Shown here: piece by piece, positions 1 through 8,328 of the stretch | Numbering within the stretch: the stretch's first letter is position 1 | How the letters are laid out: every line of letters starts with the position of its first letter | NCBI RefSeq assembly: GCF_024437655.1 | Contig: NZ_JANBVF010000001.1 | Location: 124,001 to 188,000, forward strand | Reading direction: 5' to 3' | Length of the DNA: 64,000 bases | Source: Chitinolyticbacter albus | GTDB taxonomy: Bacteria > Pseudomonadota > Gammaproteobacteria > Burkholderiales > Chitinibacteraceae | Position numbers and translations under genes: made by a program | The notes under the pieces: generated by a model | Databases searched by the model: none | What the model was told of the DNA's origin: nothing | The model's input: the letters and a program-made list of their open reading frames with translations, nothing else

Positions 1-497
1 CCGTAGCGTGCCTCGCAATCGGCGATGTATTTCTTGGCGAACACCAGATAGTCGATGATGGCATCGGCCTCGGTCCAGGTGCGGAACAGGTAGTTACCCT
101 TGAAGAAGCTGTTGTGCCCGAACGACGCGTGCGCGATCACCAGCGCCTGCATCGTCATCGTGTTCTCCTCCATCAGGTAGGCGATGCAGGGGTTGGAGTT
201 GATGACGATTTCATACGCCAGGCCCATGGCGCCGCGCTGGTAGTTCTTCTGCGTAGAGAGGAAATGCTTGCCGTAGCTCCAGTGGTGGTACATCACCGGC
301 ATGCCCACCGAGGCGTAGGCATCCATCATCTGCTCTGCGCTGATGACTTCCAGCTGGGTGGGGTAGGTGTCGAGCCCGAAATCGCGGGCGATACGGCCAA
401 TCTCGTCGTAGGTCGACTGGATCAACTCGAAGGTCCATTCGGAGCCGGAGAACAGCGGCGTACGCACGGGGGCGTCGGTATGGGCGACTGCGGTCAT
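1..497 (-). CDS. spoVR: SpoVR family protein, N-terminal part (cut by window edge)
   Basis: The reverse strand encodes about 165 residues running off the left edge. The protein opens MTAVAHTDAP and contains the aromatic, Met-rich start of the SpoVR/YcgB family, including YHHWSYGKHF and GLAYEIVINSNP followed by HNSFFKGNYLF. These stretches are highly conserved in the family. The biochemical role of SpoVR proteins is not settled. In enterobacteria the gene belongs to the same stress and stationary-phase group as yeaG and yeaH, and here it follows yeaH by about 30 bases on the same strand, so the three genes probably form one operon. The rest of the gene lies outside the window. Confidence 0.93.
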   Translation of the reverse strand, partial: MTAVAHTDAPVRTPLFSGSEWTFELIQSTYDEIGRIARDFGLDTYPTQLEVISAEQMMDAYASVGMPVMYHHWSYGKHFLSTQKNYQRGAMGLAYEIVINSNPCIAYLMEENTMTMQALVIAHASFGHNSFFKGNYLFRTWTEADAIIDYLVFAKKYIADCEARY

Positions 498-526
498 GGT
501 GGCCTCGCTGGCGTGCGGCGGCAGGG

Positions 527-1816
527 TCAGGCGGCGCTACGCTCGCCCAGGCCCGCCTTCTTGAACAGGTCACGGAACACTGGCCAGATCTGGCCGGCAT
601 CCTTGATACGGCGCATCACGAAGTGGTGGTGCTGCGCCGCCACCTGCTCATACTCGTACCACAGGTTCTGCGGCTCCCCCTCGGTGATCTCGACGTAGGC
701 GTAGTACTGCAGCAGCGGCAATAGCTCGTTGGACAGCAGCTCGCGGCAATGCGGGGAATCGGAATCCCAGTTGTCGCCGTCCGACGCCTGGGCGACGTAG
801 ATGTTCCAGTCTGCGGTCGGGTAACGCGCCAGCACGATCTTCTTCACCAGCTTGAGCGCGGACGACACCACGGTGCCGCCGGTATCGCGCGCATGGAAGA
901 ACTCGTCCTCGTTCACCTCGAACGCCTGGGTGTGGTGACGCACGAACACCACATCGATCTTCTCGTAAGCGCGCTCCAGGAACAGGTAGAGCAGGATGAA
1001 GAAACGCTTGGCGATATCCTTCTTCATCTCGTCCATCGAACCTGACACATCCATCACGCAAAACATCACCGCCTGCGTGGTCGGATTGGGCACCCGTACC
1101 CGGTTGCTGTAGCGCAAGTCAAAGGGATCGATCCAGGGGATACGTGCCAGCCGCGCCTTATGTTCGCGGATTTCCTGCATCAGTGCGTGGATTTCCGGAT
1201 CGTGCTCGTCGCGGCTTTCCAGCAGCTCGTCGAGTTTTTCCTGCGCAGCGCCAAGCTCATCCATCGGCAGCGCCGACAGCGCAATACGCCGGCCGAGCGC
1301 ACCGCGCAGGCTGCGCAACACGTGGATGTTGGTCGGAGTGCCATCACTGGTGAAGCCCGCGCGCATCGGTTTGAAGGTGGTGGTTTGCGCCAGCTGCGTC
1401 TTGATCAGGTTGGGCAGCTCCAAATCGTCGAAGAAGTAGCTGAGAAACTCCTCCTTGGAGAGCGTGAACACGAATTCGTCCTGCCCGTCGCCGCCGTCAC
1501 CCGAACCGCCGCCACCTCCGCCTCCACCACCGCCTTGCGGGCGCTCGAATTCGTCACCGCGCAGGTATTCCTTGTTGCCCGGATAGACACGCTCGGTCAC
1601 CCCGCCCTGTGCATGGCCGAAGGTCGGCTCGCCGATATCCTTCACCGGGATCGACACCTTTTCACCGCGCTCGATATCGGTGATCGAGCGGTCCTTCACC
1701 GCGCGCGCCACCGCCTCCTTGATCTGCCCCTTGAAGCGCTTGAGGAAGCGCTCCCGGTTCACCGCGGATTTGTTCTTGCCATTCAGACGCCGGTCTATCA
1801 GATGGAACATGGCCAC
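527..1816 (-). CDS. yeaH: YeaH/YhbH family protein (DUF444)
   Basis: 429 residues. The start MAMFHLIDRRLNGKNKS is typical of the YeaH family. A Gly-rich stretch (about residues 95-108) separates the N-terminal basic part from the C-terminal half. That half contains a von Willebrand A-like motif DVSGSMDE (about residue 260), the DxSxS signature of a metal-ion-dependent adhesion site. In E. coli, YeaH works with the kinase YeaG in the response to nitrogen starvation and other stress; molecular function is unclear. It lies between prkA (upstream) and spoVR (downstream), consistent with the conserved three-gene cluster. The ATG at 1810 is an alternative start. Confidence 0.93.
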   Translation of the reverse strand: MAMFHLIDRRLNGKNKSAVNRERFLKRFKGQIKEAVARAVKDRSITDIERGEKVSIPVKDIGEPTFGHAQGGVTERVYPGNKEYLRGDEFERPQGGGGGGGGGGSGDGGDGQDEFVFTLSKEEFLSYFFDDLELPNLIKTQLAQTTTFKPMRAGFTSDGTPTNIHVLRSLRGALGRRIALSALPMDELGAAQEKLDELLESRDEHDPEIHALMQEIREHKARLARIPWIDPFDLRYSNRVRVPNPTTQAVMFCVMDVSGSMDEMKKDIAKRFFILLYLFLERAYEKIDVVFVRHHTQAFEVNEDEFFHARDTGGTVVSSALKLVKKIVLARYPTADWNIYVAQASDGDNWDSDSPHCRELLSNELLPLLQYYAYVEITEGEPQNLWYEYEQVAAQHHHFVMRRIKDAGQIWPVFRDLFKKAGLGERSAA

Positions 1817-1857
1817 TCCGGTGAATTGTGATTCGCGCAGCCGCGCTCAGGTGAAAC

Positions 1858-1885
1858 GTGAAACGCAATCCGTCCTGCGTTTCAC
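1858..1885 (-). other. Intercistronic stem-loop between prkA and yeaH
   Basis: A perfect 10-base inverted repeat (GTGAAACGCA / TGCGTTTCAC, loop of 8) lies in the 89-base gap between the prkA stop and the yeaH start. There is no T-run after it on the minus strand, so it looks like an mRNA-stabilising or attenuating hairpin rather than a terminator. It could set the prkA to yeaH-spoVR expression ratio; that is inference. Confidence 0.5.
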
Positions 1886-1905
1886 CCCCCACACTCACGT
1901 ATCCA

Positions 1906-3828
1906 CTACGAAGACTTGCGCACCCGCAGATACCATTCGCACAGCAGGCGCACCTGCTTGGCGGTGTAGCCCTTGGTGACCATGCGGTTGACGAAGTCCT
2001 CGTGCTTCTTCTGTTCCTCGGCGCTGCCCTTGGCGTTGAAGCTGATCACCGGCAACAGCTCTTCGGTGTTGCTGAACATCTTTTTCTCGATCACCGAGCG
2101 CAGCTTCTCGTAGCTGGTCCAGGTCGGGTTCTTGCCTGCGTTATTGGCGCGCGCACGCAGCACGAAGTTGACGATCTCGTTGCGGAAGTCCTTGGGGTTG
2201 CTGATGCCAGCCGGCTTCTCGATCTTCTCCAGCTCGTTGTTGAGCGCGTTGCGATCGAAGCTCTCGCCGGTATCGGGATCGCGATATTCCTGATCCTGGA
2301 TCCAATAGTCGGCAAAGGTCACGTAACGATCGAATATATTCTGTCCGTACTCGGAATAGCTCTCCAGATAAGCCGTCTGGATTTCCTTGCCGATGAATTC
2401 CACGTACTTGGGCGCGAGATATTCCTTGAGGTAGCTGATGTAACGCTGCTCGACGTCCTGCGGGAACTGCTCGCGTTCGATGCTTTGTTCCAGCACGTAG
2501 AGCAGGTGCACCGGATTGGCCGCCACTTCTTGGTGATCGAAGTTGAACACCTTGGAGAGGATCTTGAAGGCGAAGCGGGTGGAGAGCCCGCTCATGCCCT
2601 CGTCGACACCGGCGAAGTCCCGGTATTCCTGGATGGACTTGGCCTTGGGGTCAATGTCCTTCAGGTTCTCGCCGTCGTACACCTGCATCTTGGAGAACAC
2701 CGACGAATTCTCCGGCTCCTTCAACCGGGAAAGCGCAGCGAATTGCGCCATCATCTTCAGCGTGCCCGGCGCGCACGGCGCCTGCGACAGCGAGGAGTTG
2801 CGCACCAGCTTCTCGTAGATATGGATTTCCTCGGACACCCGCAGGCAGTACGGCACCTTCACGATGTAGATCCGATCGAGAAAAGCCTCGTTGTTCTTGT
2901 TGTTTCGGAACTGCTTCCATTCCGATTCGTTGGAGTGCGCCAGGATCACGCCCTCGAACGGAATCGCGCCAAAGCCCTCGGTGCCCTTGAAGTTGCCCTC
3001 CTGCGTCGCGGTCAGGAGCGGGTGCAGCACCTTGATCGGCGCCTTGAACATCTCGACGAATTCCAGCAGGCCCTGGTTCGCCAGGCACAGGCCACCCGAG
3101 TAGCTGTAGGCATCCGGATCATCCTGCGCGTATTTCTCCAGCTTGCGGATGTCGACCTTGCCGACGAGGGACGAGATGTCCTGGTTGTTCTCGTCACCGG
3201 GCTCGGTCTTGGCCACGGCGATCTGGCGCAGCACCGACGGGTAGCGCTTCACCACGCGAAACTGGTCGATGTCGCCACCGTATTCGTGCAGGCGTTTCAC
3301 CGCCCACGGGCTGGGGATATTGCGCAGGTAGCGGCGCGGAATGCCGTATTCCTGCTCGAGGATGGCGCCATCCTCGTCGTAATTGAAGAGGCCCAGCGGC
3401 GACTCGTGCACCGGGCTGCCCTTGAGGCAATAGAACGGTACCCGCTCCATCAGCTCCTTGAGCTTTTCGGCAATCGAACTCTTGCCGCCGCCCACCGGCC
3501 CCAGCAGGTAGAGGATCTGCTTCTTCTCCTCCAACCCCTGCGCCGCGTGACGGAAGTAGGCGACCACCTGCTCGATCACCTCCTCCATGCCGAAGAACTC
3601 GCGAAAAGCCGGATAGATGCGTATCACCTTGTTCTGGAAGATGCGCGAGGCACGGGAATCGAGCCGGGTATCGGTCATTTCCGGCTCGCCGATCGCCATC
3701 AGCATGCGCTCGGCCGCCGTGGCGTAAGCCGCGGGCTCGCGTTTGCACAACTCCAGATATTCCTTGAGCGACAACTCCTCTTCACGGGTCCGTTCGTAGC
3801 GCGACGAGTAGTGGTTGAAGATATCCAT
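1906..3828 (-). CDS. prkA: PrkA family serine protein kinase
   Basis: 640 residues, the usual length for PrkA/YeaG. The N-terminal AAA-like domain carries a Walker A loop, LGPVGGGKSS (about residues 108-117). The family is described as a cytoplasmic Ser/Thr kinase or AAA+ stress protein (YeaG in E. coli, PrkA in Bacillus). The C-terminal third holds the kinase-like PrkA domain. The ribosome site GGAGG lies 7 bases before the ATG. The gene heads the prkA-yeaH-spoVR cluster, so it is the likely first cistron. The 240 bases upstream, up to the convergent end of the cyclase gene, should hold its promoter; no clear sigma-70 site was picked by eye. Confidence 0.95.
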   Translation of the reverse strand: MDIFNHYSSRYERTREEELSLKEYLELCKREPAAYATAAERMLMAIGEPEMTDTRLDSRASRIFQNKVIRIYPAFREFFGMEEVIEQVVAYFRHAAQGLEEKKQILYLLGPVGGGKSSIAEKLKELMERVPFYCLKGSPVHESPLGLFNYDEDGAILEQEYGIPRRYLRNIPSPWAVKRLHEYGGDIDQFRVVKRYPSVLRQIAVAKTEPGDENNQDISSLVGKVDIRKLEKYAQDDPDAYSYSGGLCLANQGLLEFVEMFKAPIKVLHPLLTATQEGNFKGTEGFGAIPFEGVILAHSNESEWKQFRNNKNNEAFLDRIYIVKVPYCLRVSEEIHIYEKLVRNSSLSQAPCAPGTLKMMAQFAALSRLKEPENSSVFSKMQVYDGENLKDIDPKAKSIQEYRDFAGVDEGMSGLSTRFAFKILSKVFNFDHQEVAANPVHLLYVLEQSIEREQFPQDVEQRYISYLKEYLAPKYVEFIGKEIQTAYLESYSEYGQNIFDRYVTFADYWIQDQEYRDPDTGESFDRNALNNELEKIEKPAGISNPKDFRNEIVNFVLRARANNAGKNPTWTSYEKLRSVIEKKMFSNTEELLPVISFNAKGSAEEQKKHEDFVNRMVTKGYTAKQVRLLCEWYLRVRKSS

Positions 3829-4047
3829 CCTGCACCTCCGGCGACGGGAAACTTCGGCTTCTACTTAGGCAGTGGCGCGATGGATAGTTCGTTTACCGGC
3901 GCGCCTTGCACAGTTCAGTTATAGACGGCACGCATCGCGCCCAAGGGCGAGGTTGGCAACAATCGAAGCGCCACTTTGCAAGTGGCGCCCATGACGGAGG
4001 AATAAACGCTGGAGAATCAGCCACCTTGCGGAAAAATGGCTGTAAAG

Positions 4048-4066
4048 GGCACCGATGGCCGGTGCC
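4048..4066 (-). terminator. Hairpin after the diguanylate cyclase gene
   Basis: A 7-base inverted repeat GGCACCG / CGGTGCC with a 5-base loop sits just beyond the cyclase stop codon. On the minus strand it is followed by only a short T-run (CTTTAC), so termination may be weak. Confidence 0.45.
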
Positions 4067-4068
4067 GA

Positions 4069-5025
4069 TCAGGGCGTGACGGGCTGTTGCGGCGAATACA
4101 CAGTGACGCGATTGCGTCCGCCATGCTTGGACGCATAGAGCGCTTCGTCGGCCATGGAGAGGATCTTTTCAGCGCTGGTCACGCCGGGCTGATACTGGGC
4201 CACGCCGATGCTGGCGGTCACCGTGATACGCTCGTCGCCCGACGCCACCGTATCGGCTGCGATTTCGAAGCGGATGCGCTCGGCTGCAGCGTAGGCACCG
4301 GAAAGGTCGGTCTGCGGCAGGATGAGGACGAATTCCTCGCCACCGTAACGACCAAATACGTCAGGCTCGCGTAGCACCGCCTGGGCACGCCGCGCCACTT
4401 CACGCAGCACTTCATCGCCGGCCACATGGCCATAGGTGTCGTTGATCTTCTTGAAGTGATCCAGATCGAACAGCAGCACGCTGAAAGGATCGACGTGATA
4501 GCGATCGATACGCTGGATTTCGTCATGCAACCGCATGTCGACATAACGACGGTTGAACACGCCGGTGAGCCCATCGCGGTTGGAGCTCTCTTCCAGCTTC
4601 TGCATCGCGGTATGCATCATCATCTGGTAAATCGCGCTGTCGGTGGCATCGATCAGCGTGACCGCCACCGCCTCGATCTCACCGGCGTCGTTCTTCACCG
4701 GCATGAAGGTGAAGTTCTGCCGCATGTAGTCGATGCCGCCGGTGATAGGCCGGTTGTGCGCAAAGCGGAATAGATATGGACGTTGCTCCCAGGAAGTGAA
4801 AGCGGAGTTCTTCAACACGAACACGCTGTCTATCTTCTTGGCCAGCCACTTCTGCGGCAGGTCGGGAAACAGCTCGAACAGGCTGTGCCCAATCGCGTCT
4901 TCGCTGCTGATGCCGCTGTGGTGCGCCATAAAGCGATTCCACAGCTGCAGCCGGTGATCCCGCCCGACGACAAATACGCCGACGTTGACCTCGCTAACGA
5001 TGAAGTCGCCAAGCGACACCGCCAT
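4069..5025 (-). CDS. PAS-GGDEF diguanylate cyclase
   Basis: 318 residues from the ATG at 5025, which overlaps the upstream stop by one base (TGATG). The N-terminal part (about residues 5-110) looks like a PAS sensor domain (VFVVGRDHRLQLWNRF). The C-terminal GGDEF domain has the active site RYGGEEF and, five residues before GGEEF, an REPD motif that matches the RxxD inhibitory I-site. It should make cyclic di-GMP from two GTP and be product-inhibited. It has no membrane segments, so it is predicted to be cytoplasmic. It is the last gene of an operon with a response regulator and a CheC-like phosphatase. Confidence 0.92.
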   Translation of the reverse strand: MAVSLGDFIVSEVNVGVFVVGRDHRLQLWNRFMAHHSGISSEDAIGHSLFELFPDLPQKWLAKKIDSVFVLKNSAFTSWEQRPYLFRFAHNRPITGGIDYMRQNFTFMPVKNDAGEIEAVAVTLIDATDSAIYQMMMHTAMQKLEESSNRDGLTGVFNRRYVDMRLHDEIQRIDRYHVDPFSVLLFDLDHFKKINDTYGHVAGDEVLREVARRAQAVLREPDVFGRYGGEEFVLILPQTDLSGAYAAAERIRFEIAADTVASGDERITVTASIGVAQYQPGVTSAEKILSMADEALYASKHGGRNRVTVYSPQQPVTP

Positions 5026-5642
5026 CAGAAGTTTTCCATGAAGGTATCGAGTGCGGATTTCAGCGTGAGGATGGACTCCTCGGGCATCAGCGTCAGCAGA
5101 TGGCAGGTGAAGTCCCGCACTTCCAGCGTGAAGTGCACTTCCACCAGCAATGCGTAATTCCACGTCAGCTGCTGCGGATTGATCAGCCGCCCCACCTCAA
5201 CATTCTCGGCCATGATGGTCGGCGCGGAAAAACTGAGCTTGGCTTGCAACAATTCGGCGATGCCATTGAGGCAGGCGCCGACCAGCACATTGCTCACATC
5301 GAGCAACAGTTCGCGATCGGCGGCGCCATCCAGGTCGTCCTCGTACCCCATCAGATCGGCCAGATCACGGCAACCGTCCTGGTCATACATGACCATGGCC
5401 TCGCCGCGCAGCGTGCCATTGAAAGCCTGCCGCACGGCAGTGATCGATTGCGGAGTTCCCACCAATTGCGCAATGCCCGTGGAAATCGCGGCCGATTCGG
5501 TGATGTTGATGCGCGGCACCGACAGCTGGACGAACGACTCGAGGATCTGTGCGAGCTGCGAGCCGGCTTGGCCCATCGCAATATTGGTTACTTCCTGCAG
5601 CGCATCGCGCTGGTCGGGGGTCAGCAGCAGGTGATCTATCAT
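5025..5642 (-). CDS. CheC family phosphatase / chemotaxis protein
   Basis: 205 residues from the ATG at 5642, chosen because an upstream in-frame ATG would run into the preceding gene. Two CheC phosphatase signatures are visible. The first (about residues 13-43) fits D-x3-E-x2-N-x22-P exactly (DALQEVTN then P). The second (LLLDVSN then SFSAP) has Asp in place of Glu but keeps the Asn and the 22-residue spacing to Pro. Family members dephosphorylate phospho-CheY-like receiver proteins. The partner is probably the single-domain receiver encoded 16 bases upstream. The gene ends in a one-base overlap with the GGDEF gene, so the products are likely made together. Confidence 0.88.
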   Translation of the reverse strand: MIDHLLLTPDQRDALQEVTNIAMGQAGSQLAQILESFVQLSVPRINITESAAISTGIAQLVGTPQSITAVRQAFNGTLRGEAMVMYDQDGCRDLADLMGYEDDLDGAADRELLLDVSNVLVGACLNGIAELLQAKLSFSAPTIMAENVEVGRLINPQQLTWNYALLVEVHFTLEVRDFTCHLLTLMPEESILTLKSALDTFMENF

Positions 5643-5658
5643 CGCGGTCCCCGGAAAA

Positions 5659-6027
5659 TCACAGTGAAATGCCATATTCGCGCAGAATCGCTTCGATCTG
5701 CTCGGCATTGACGGGCTTCTTCACAAAGGCAATGGCCCCCAGCTGGCGCACGCGCTCGCGCGCCATGGGCTGGATATCGGCCGACACAACGACGACAAAA
5801 CTGTTCAAGCCTTCGCGCTGCAGCGTTTCCAGCACCCCATAACCATCCAATTCCGGCATGGTCAAATCGAGGAACATGACCTCAGCCTTGCCAGCACGAT
5901 ATGCGGCCAAGGCTTCTATGCCATTGCCGGCCTGTGTGATTTCAACATCCCAAGACGACGGCAAGGCCTTGATCAGCATCTTGCGCGCCATGACCGAATC
6001 ATCGACCACCAAAATAGGTGTAGGCAT
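5659..6027 (-). CDS. Single-domain response regulator (CheY-like)
   Basis: 122 residues from MPTPILVVDDS. It is a bare receiver domain: the acidic pair in VVDDS, the phospho-acceptor Asp in MFLDLTMP and the conserved Lys in FVKKPV are all present, with no output domain. It should be phosphorylated by a histidine kinase encoded elsewhere and act by protein contact. Encoded directly upstream of a CheC-like phosphatase and a diguanylate cyclase, it probably gates cyclic di-GMP signalling or chemosensing; this is inference from the operon. Two in-frame codons further upstream are less likely starts. Confidence 0.92.
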   Translation of the reverse strand: MPTPILVVDDSVMARKMLIKALPSSWDVEITQAGNGIEALAAYRAGKAEVMFLDLTMPELDGYGVLETLQREGLNSFVVVVSADIQPMARERVRQLGAIAFVKKPVNAEQIEAILREYGISL

Positions 6028-6133
6028 CCGCCTCCAACTCCCCAAGCTATTTCTTGTTCGTAAGTAAATTTAACGAAGCAGTTTAGTGCATGACGCCGAA
6101 TTTGTAGATAGCCGTTCCGATGGAAGTAGCTAC

Positions 6134-6790
6134 TTACAAACCCGCATACAGCCGCCACATACCGAGCATCACCAACAGCAAACCCAGTATTGTTCTTAAG
6201 CCACGAAGCCTCAATGCACCTCGTAGATGTTCCGCTGCCGCGCCGATCAGCAACAGGTTGGGCAAGGTTCCCAACCCGAACGCCATTAACAGCAATGCAC
6301 CTTTTTCTGTCGAACCACTGGCCAGCGCCGACAGGCTTGCTGTATAGACCAAGCCACAGGGCAACCACCCCCACAGCGCACCTACCACCAGCGTATGCCG
6401 CCATTGGCGAATCGGCAAAAAATGTCGCAACACAGGTTGCAACTGACGCCAGATGGGTACACCGAGGCGCTCCAGCCGGGCGAACCAGCGTGCCCAGCCG
6501 GCAACATAACAGCCCATCAGGATCAGCAACAGGTTGGCTATCCACCATAGCACCGTCTTCAAGGCAGATAGCGCAAGCAACTGAGGTAGGCTGCCCAGAG
6601 CCCCGGCCAGCGCGCCGATCAACGCATATCCAAGCAATCTGCCCGCATTGAATCCCAGCAGGTAGGGCCAGCGCGGGCCAGGCGGCAGTTGCAGTGTAAA
6701 CGCGGTGACGACGCCACCACACATGCCCAGGCAGTGCCCTCCCCCGACCAGCCCGGCAACAAACAAGGTAAACAAGGCGGGGTCGGGCAT
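6134..6790 (-). CDS. TauE/SafE-like integral membrane protein (UreH/DsbD-type domain)
   Basis: 218 residues with about six hydrophobic helices and a Gly/Cys-rich start (GLVGGGHCLGMCGGVV). This pattern is typical of the sulfite exporter TauE/SafE-annotated proteins found beside cbb3 oxidase maturation genes, hemN and anr/fnr in Pseudomonas and betaproteobacteria. Function is unproven; a role in metal or thiol handling during cytochrome oxidase assembly is often suspected. It follows hemN by 6 bases on the same strand, so the two are almost certainly cotranscribed. Confidence 0.85.
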   Translation of the reverse strand: MPDPALFTLFVAGLVGGGHCLGMCGGVVTAFTLQLPPGPRWPYLLGFNAGRLLGYALIGALAGALGSLPQLLALSALKTVLWWIANLLLILMGCYVAGWARWFARLERLGVPIWRQLQPVLRHFLPIRQWRHTLVVGALWGWLPCGLVYTASLSALASGSTEKGALLLMAFGLGTLPNLLLIGAAAEHLRGALRLRGLRTILGLLLVMLGMWRLYAGL

Positions 6791-6796
6791 GGGCGG

Positions 6797-8194
6797 TCAG
6801 ATCAGGCGGGAGTAGGCGGTGACGGGTTGTTGGCGGGGAAGGTAACGATCGAACACCATGGCGACCGTGCGCACCAGCAGACGGCCGCGCGCGGTGACCT
6901 CAATGCCGTCGGGCCGTAGCACGACCAGGCCATCGTCGGCGAGCGGCTGCAAGCGCTGCAATTCTTCCGCAAAGTAGCTCTGAAAATCAATCATGTACGC
7001 CGGCTCAAGCGACTCGAACGACAGCTGAAACTGGCACATCAATGCCTGTATCACCGCCCGGCGCAGCAGATCGTCGCGCTGCATCGTATAGCCGCGCACC
7101 GTGGGCAGGGTATCGGCATCGAGTGCCGCGTAATAGTCGTCGAGCTTACGCGCATTTTGTGCGTAGCTGCCGCCCACCATGCCAATGGCCGACACGCCGA
7201 AGGCGAGCAGGTCGCAATCGGCATGGGTGGAATAACCCTGGAAATTGCGATGCAAATGGCCCCGACGCTGCGCCTGCGCCAGTTCGTCCTCGGGCAAGGC
7301 GAAGTGATCCATGCCGATATGCACATAGCCGGCCGCCTGCAATGTCGCAATGCAATCGGCCAGGATATCGAGCTTGGTCGCGGCATCGGGCAAGTCCGCC
7401 TCGTTGATGCGCCGCTGCGGGGCAAAGCGCGTCGGCAGATGGGCATAGCTGTAGAGCGCAATGCGATCCGGCCGCAATGCAATCACCCGCGCCAGCGTGC
7501 GGGTCATGCTGGCGCGGGTCTGGTGAGGCAGGCCATAAATGAGGTCCAGGCTGACCGAGCGAAAGCCGTGATCGCGTGCAGCGGTGATCACCGCCGCCGT
7601 TTCGGCCTCGCTCTGGATCCGGTTCACCGCCTGCTGCACGCGCGGATCGAAATCCTGCACGCCGATGCTGACGCGATTGAACCCCAATTCGGCGAGCGCG
7701 GCCATGGTCTGCGCGCCGACCTTGCGTGGATCGATTTCTATGGCGTATTCGCCATCTGGCTCCAGCTCGAAGTGGCGACGAACCGCTGCCATCAGGCGCC
7801 CCAGCAACGCATCGCTGAAGAAGGTCGGCGTGCCACCACCCAGATGCAGCTGCTGTACGCGCGAGCGGCCGGCAATCAACCCTGCCTGCAGCGCCAATTC
7901 GCGCTCCAGATAGTCCAGATAGGTATCCGCCTGATCCCGTCGCCGTGTGATGACCTTGTTGCATGCGCAGTAATAACAAATCGTGTCGCAAAACGGCAGG
8001 TGGAAATATAATGAAAGCGGTTTTGCCGCCGAGCCTGGTTGACGTCTCGCAACGGCCTGCTGCCACTCCGTCGCCGTCAGAGGCCCGAAGCGATCGGCAG
8101 TCGGATATGAGGTATAGCGCGGCCCGTGCCCGTCATAGCGAGCGATCAGTTCGCGATCAAAAACGGCGTGCTGCAGGTCTGCGTATGGGTGCAT
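6797..8194 (-). CDS. hemN: Oxygen-independent coproporphyrinogen III oxidase HemN
   Basis: 465 residues from MHPYADLQHA, close to the usual 457; a longer reading upstream would cross the FNR site and is rejected. The radical-SAM cluster motif is visible as CDTICYYCACNK (CxxxCxxC plus the extra Cys typical of HemN), followed by the Gly-rich SAM-binding LGGGTPTFF. It converts coproporphyrinogen III to protoporphyrinogen IX in haem synthesis without oxygen. A perfect FNR box lies 65 bases upstream, between it and the divergent fnr gene, so anaerobic induction is expected. Downstream is the TauE/SafE-like gene. Confidence 0.97.
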   Translation of the reverse strand: MHPYADLQHAVFDRELIARYDGHGPRYTSYPTADRFGPLTATEWQQAVARRQPGSAAKPLSLYFHLPFCDTICYYCACNKVITRRRDQADTYLDYLERELALQAGLIAGRSRVQQLHLGGGTPTFFSDALLGRLMAAVRRHFELEPDGEYAIEIDPRKVGAQTMAALAELGFNRVSIGVQDFDPRVQQAVNRIQSEAETAAVITAARDHGFRSVSLDLIYGLPHQTRASMTRTLARVIALRPDRIALYSYAHLPTRFAPQRRINEADLPDAATKLDILADCIATLQAAGYVHIGMDHFALPEDELAQAQRRGHLHRNFQGYSTHADCDLLAFGVSAIGMVGGSYAQNARKLDDYYAALDADTLPTVRGYTMQRDDLLRRAVIQALMCQFQLSFESLEPAYMIDFQSYFAEELQRLQPLADDGLVVLRPDGIEVTARGRLLVRTVAMVFDRYLPRQQPVTAYSRLI

Positions 8195-8258
8195 CGGAGG
8201 CTTTTGCGAGTTGATCCCAGGGATCGAACAGCTTAACGTGTATGCAGCCTGTCGCTCA

Positions 8259-8272
8259 TTGATCATGATCAA
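8259..8272. promoter_or_regulatory. Perfect FNR box between hemN and fnr
   Basis: TTGATCATGATCAA is a fully symmetric 14-base site matching the FNR/ANR consensus TTGAT-N4-ATCAA at every defined position. It sits in the 134-base divergent region, 65 bases from the hemN start and 57 from the fnr start, and could serve either or both. Confidence 0.9.
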
Positions 8273-8328
8273 GGCAGAACCTGACGTCATACGGCATACC
8301 GCCGGTGGCCATTACTCCAGGGATCCCT

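Noticed and set aside
1858-3924. Long plus-strand open frame (about 688 codons) opposite prkA
   Set aside because: It is fully antisense to the conserved prkA gene and has low-complexity Leu/Arg/His-rich composition; GC-rich codon bias produces such shadows.
8195-8290. Upstream extension of hemN
   Set aside because: It would start inside the fnr-hemN divergent region and cross the FNR box; MHPYADL matches the family start.
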